Part shown: positions 13,410 to 14,418 of the stretch, piece after piece | Layout of the letters: every line of letters starts with the position of its first letter | Position numbering within the stretch: the first letter of the stretch is position 1 | NCBI GenBank assembly: GCA_910578235.1 | Contig: CAJTPP010000028.1 | Coordinates: 1 to 14,418, forward strand | Source: an uncultured Clostridia bacterium | Lineage (GTDB): Bacteria; Bacillota; Clostridia; UBA1381 | Direction of reading: 5' to 3' | DNA length: 14,418 bases | Notes under the pieces: model-generated | What the model saw: only the letters and a program-made list of their open reading frames with translations | The model's database searches: none | Told to the model about the DNA's origin: nothing | Position numbers and translations under genes: made by a program

Positions 13410-14418
13410 TTAAATATCCAGATTGGAAACATATTTTGCGTTTGTTTCTATAAAATCACGCCGCGGTTCAACCTTGTCACCCATTAGAATGGTAAAGGTT
13501 TGATCGGCAATGATTGCGTCCTCAAGCGTTACTTTAAGCATTGTTCGTTTCGCGGGATCCATAGTGGTTTCTTTAAGCTCACTCGGATCCATCTCGCCGA
13601 GACCTTTATACCGCTGCACCTTAGCGCCGCTGCCCATTTCGGCAAGCAGACGGTCACGCTCGTCCTCGTCAAATGCGAAGCGTTCTTCAAGATTTTTGTT
13701 TTTGCCTTTGAAAACCTTGAAAAGCGGCGGCTGCGCTATATATATATTACCGTTTTCTATAAGCTGCGGCATATAACGGAAGAAGAATGTCAGCAGTAGT
13801 GTTCTTATGTGAGCGCCATCGACATCGGCATCCGCCATTATTACTATTTTACCGTATTTCAGGTTATTGATATCAAAATCCTCGCCGATACCCGTTCCGA
13901 GCGCCTGAATGACAGGCAGCAGCTTTTCATTTGAATACACCTTATCTATGCGTGATTTTTCCACGTTAAGCATTTTACCCCATAAAGGAAGAATAGCCTG
14001 AAAACGTCTGTTACGTCCCTGCTTTGCGCTTCCGCCCGCGCTGTCTCCCTCGACAATGAACAGTTCCGCGTAATCCGCGCCCTCGTCTGTGCATTTAGCC
14101 AGCTTACCCAAAAGAGACGAATTGCTTGTGCTGGAATTTTTACGCGTAAGTTCGCGCGCGCGTTTTGCGGCTTCTCTTGCCCTTGAAGCGGTGAGCGTCT
14201 TTTCAACAATGGTTTTGGCCACTCTCGGATGTTCTTCAAGAAAAGCGGAAAGCTTGTCATTGAGAGCGTTTTCGACCAGCGCGCGGGCTTCGCTGTTGCC
14301 GAGCTTTGTTTTTGTTTGTCCTTCAAACTGAGCCTCTACAACCTTAACGCTTATAACAGCGGTCAGTCCTTCCCGCGTATCCTCGCCTGACAAGTTAGAG
14401 TCTTTTTCTTTGAGAAGA
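13410..14418 (-). CDS. gyrB: DNA gyrase subunit B (C-terminal half, partial)
   Basis: GyrB supplies the ATPase and part of the TOPRIM domain of DNA gyrase, which introduces negative supercoils. The gene runs off the right edge; the open frame continues to base 14418 (KEKDSNLSGEDTREG), so the Met-like TTG at 14393 is internal. About 335 residues are visible: the end of the transducer domain (GEDTREGLTAVISVKV, FEGQTKTKLGNSE), the TOPRIM domain with EGDSAGGSAKQGRNRRFQ and MADADVDGAHIRTLL, and the tail motifs QRYKGLGEMDPSEL, ETTMDP and MGDKVEPRRDFIE, ending NLDI. GTGIGEDFDI and VEPRRDFIE favour GyrB over ParE. Unlike the common dnaA-dnaN-recF-gyrB layout, the downstream neighbour is an amidohydrolase; gyrA is not here. 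Confidence 0.96.
   Translation of the reverse strand, partial: LLKEKDSNLSGEDTREGLTAVISVKVVEAQFEGQTKTKLGNSEARALVENALNDKLSAFLEEHPRVAKTIVEKTLTASRAREAAKRARELTRKNSSTSNSSLLGKLAKCTDEGADYAELFIVEGDSAGGSAKQGRNRRFQAILPLWGKMLNVEKSRIDKVYSNEKLLPVIQALGTGIGEDFDINNLKYGKIVIMADADVDGAHIRTLLLTFFFRYMPQLIENGNIYIAQPPLFKVFKGKNKNLEERFAFDEDERDRLLAEMGSGAKVQRYKGLGEMDPSELKETTMDPAKRTMLKVTLEDAIIADQTFTILMGDKVEPRRDFIETNAKYVSNLDI

Noticed and set aside
13946..14326. 126-codon minus-strand frame
   Set aside because: It is a shifted frame inside gyrB, with Lys/Arg/Ala-rich composition produced by frame offset.
14391..14393. TTG at 14393 as a start codon for gyrB
   Set aside because: The reading frame continues upstream to the window edge with typical GyrB residues (KEKDSNLSGEDTREG), so the gene is simply cut by the window.
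13285..14418. Replication origin near gyrB
   Set aside because: No cluster of DnaA boxes (TTATNCACA) was seen, and dnaA, dnaN and recF are absent from the window.

Overview
The window looks like a chromosomal segment of a low- to moderate-GC, spore-forming Clostridia-type bacterium. This is inferred from gene content: GatD of the lipid II amidation pair, a YlmC/YmxH sporulation protein, NrdR, a large multi-Ig glucosaminidase, a CmpB-type membrane protein, AAAGGA/GGAG ribosome sites, sigma-A-type promoters and a TPP riboswitch. No rRNA, tRNA, CRISPR array, insertion sequence or prophage was seen.

Plus strand, 1-5429: the 3' end of gatD; a membrane-anchored cell-wall glucosaminidase with three Ig-like domains (389-2335), whose short leader has a strong promoter and a hairpin that could compete with its Shine-Dalgarno; ymxH; nrdR with its own promoter; a PHP-domain phosphoesterase overlapping nrdR by 11 nt; and mnmE. 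A long bidirectional hairpin (5429-5475) then separates the two coding directions.

Minus strand, 14418-5484, in transcription order: the 3' half of gyrB; a nitrilase-superfamily hydrolase; a small CmpB-like four-helix membrane protein; an unrecognised secreted protein with a C-terminal membrane anchor; a 37-kDa nucleoid-associated protein followed by an AT-rich GNAT acetyltransferase; and finally a thiamin operon. The thiamin operon has a consensus promoter, a TPP riboswitch and a terminator, then thiC, a small radical SAM protein of the TatD-associated type, and an EamA/DMT transporter, with no terminator visible between the three genes.

The clearest biological point is this last operon. 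The riboswitch should place an uncharacterised radical SAM protein and a DMT permease under thiamin pyrophosphate control together with HMP-phosphate synthase. Most of the rest is ordinary housekeeping sequence. The less ordinary spots are the glucosaminidase leader, the secreted protein whose start codon lacks a ribosome site but lies inside a short ORF that has a good one, and a perfect inverted repeat at 10354-10399. The only stretch over 300 bp without a protein gene is 8262-8646. It holds the riboswitch, its promoter and two terminators; 8528-8646 is AT-rich with nothing I can assign.
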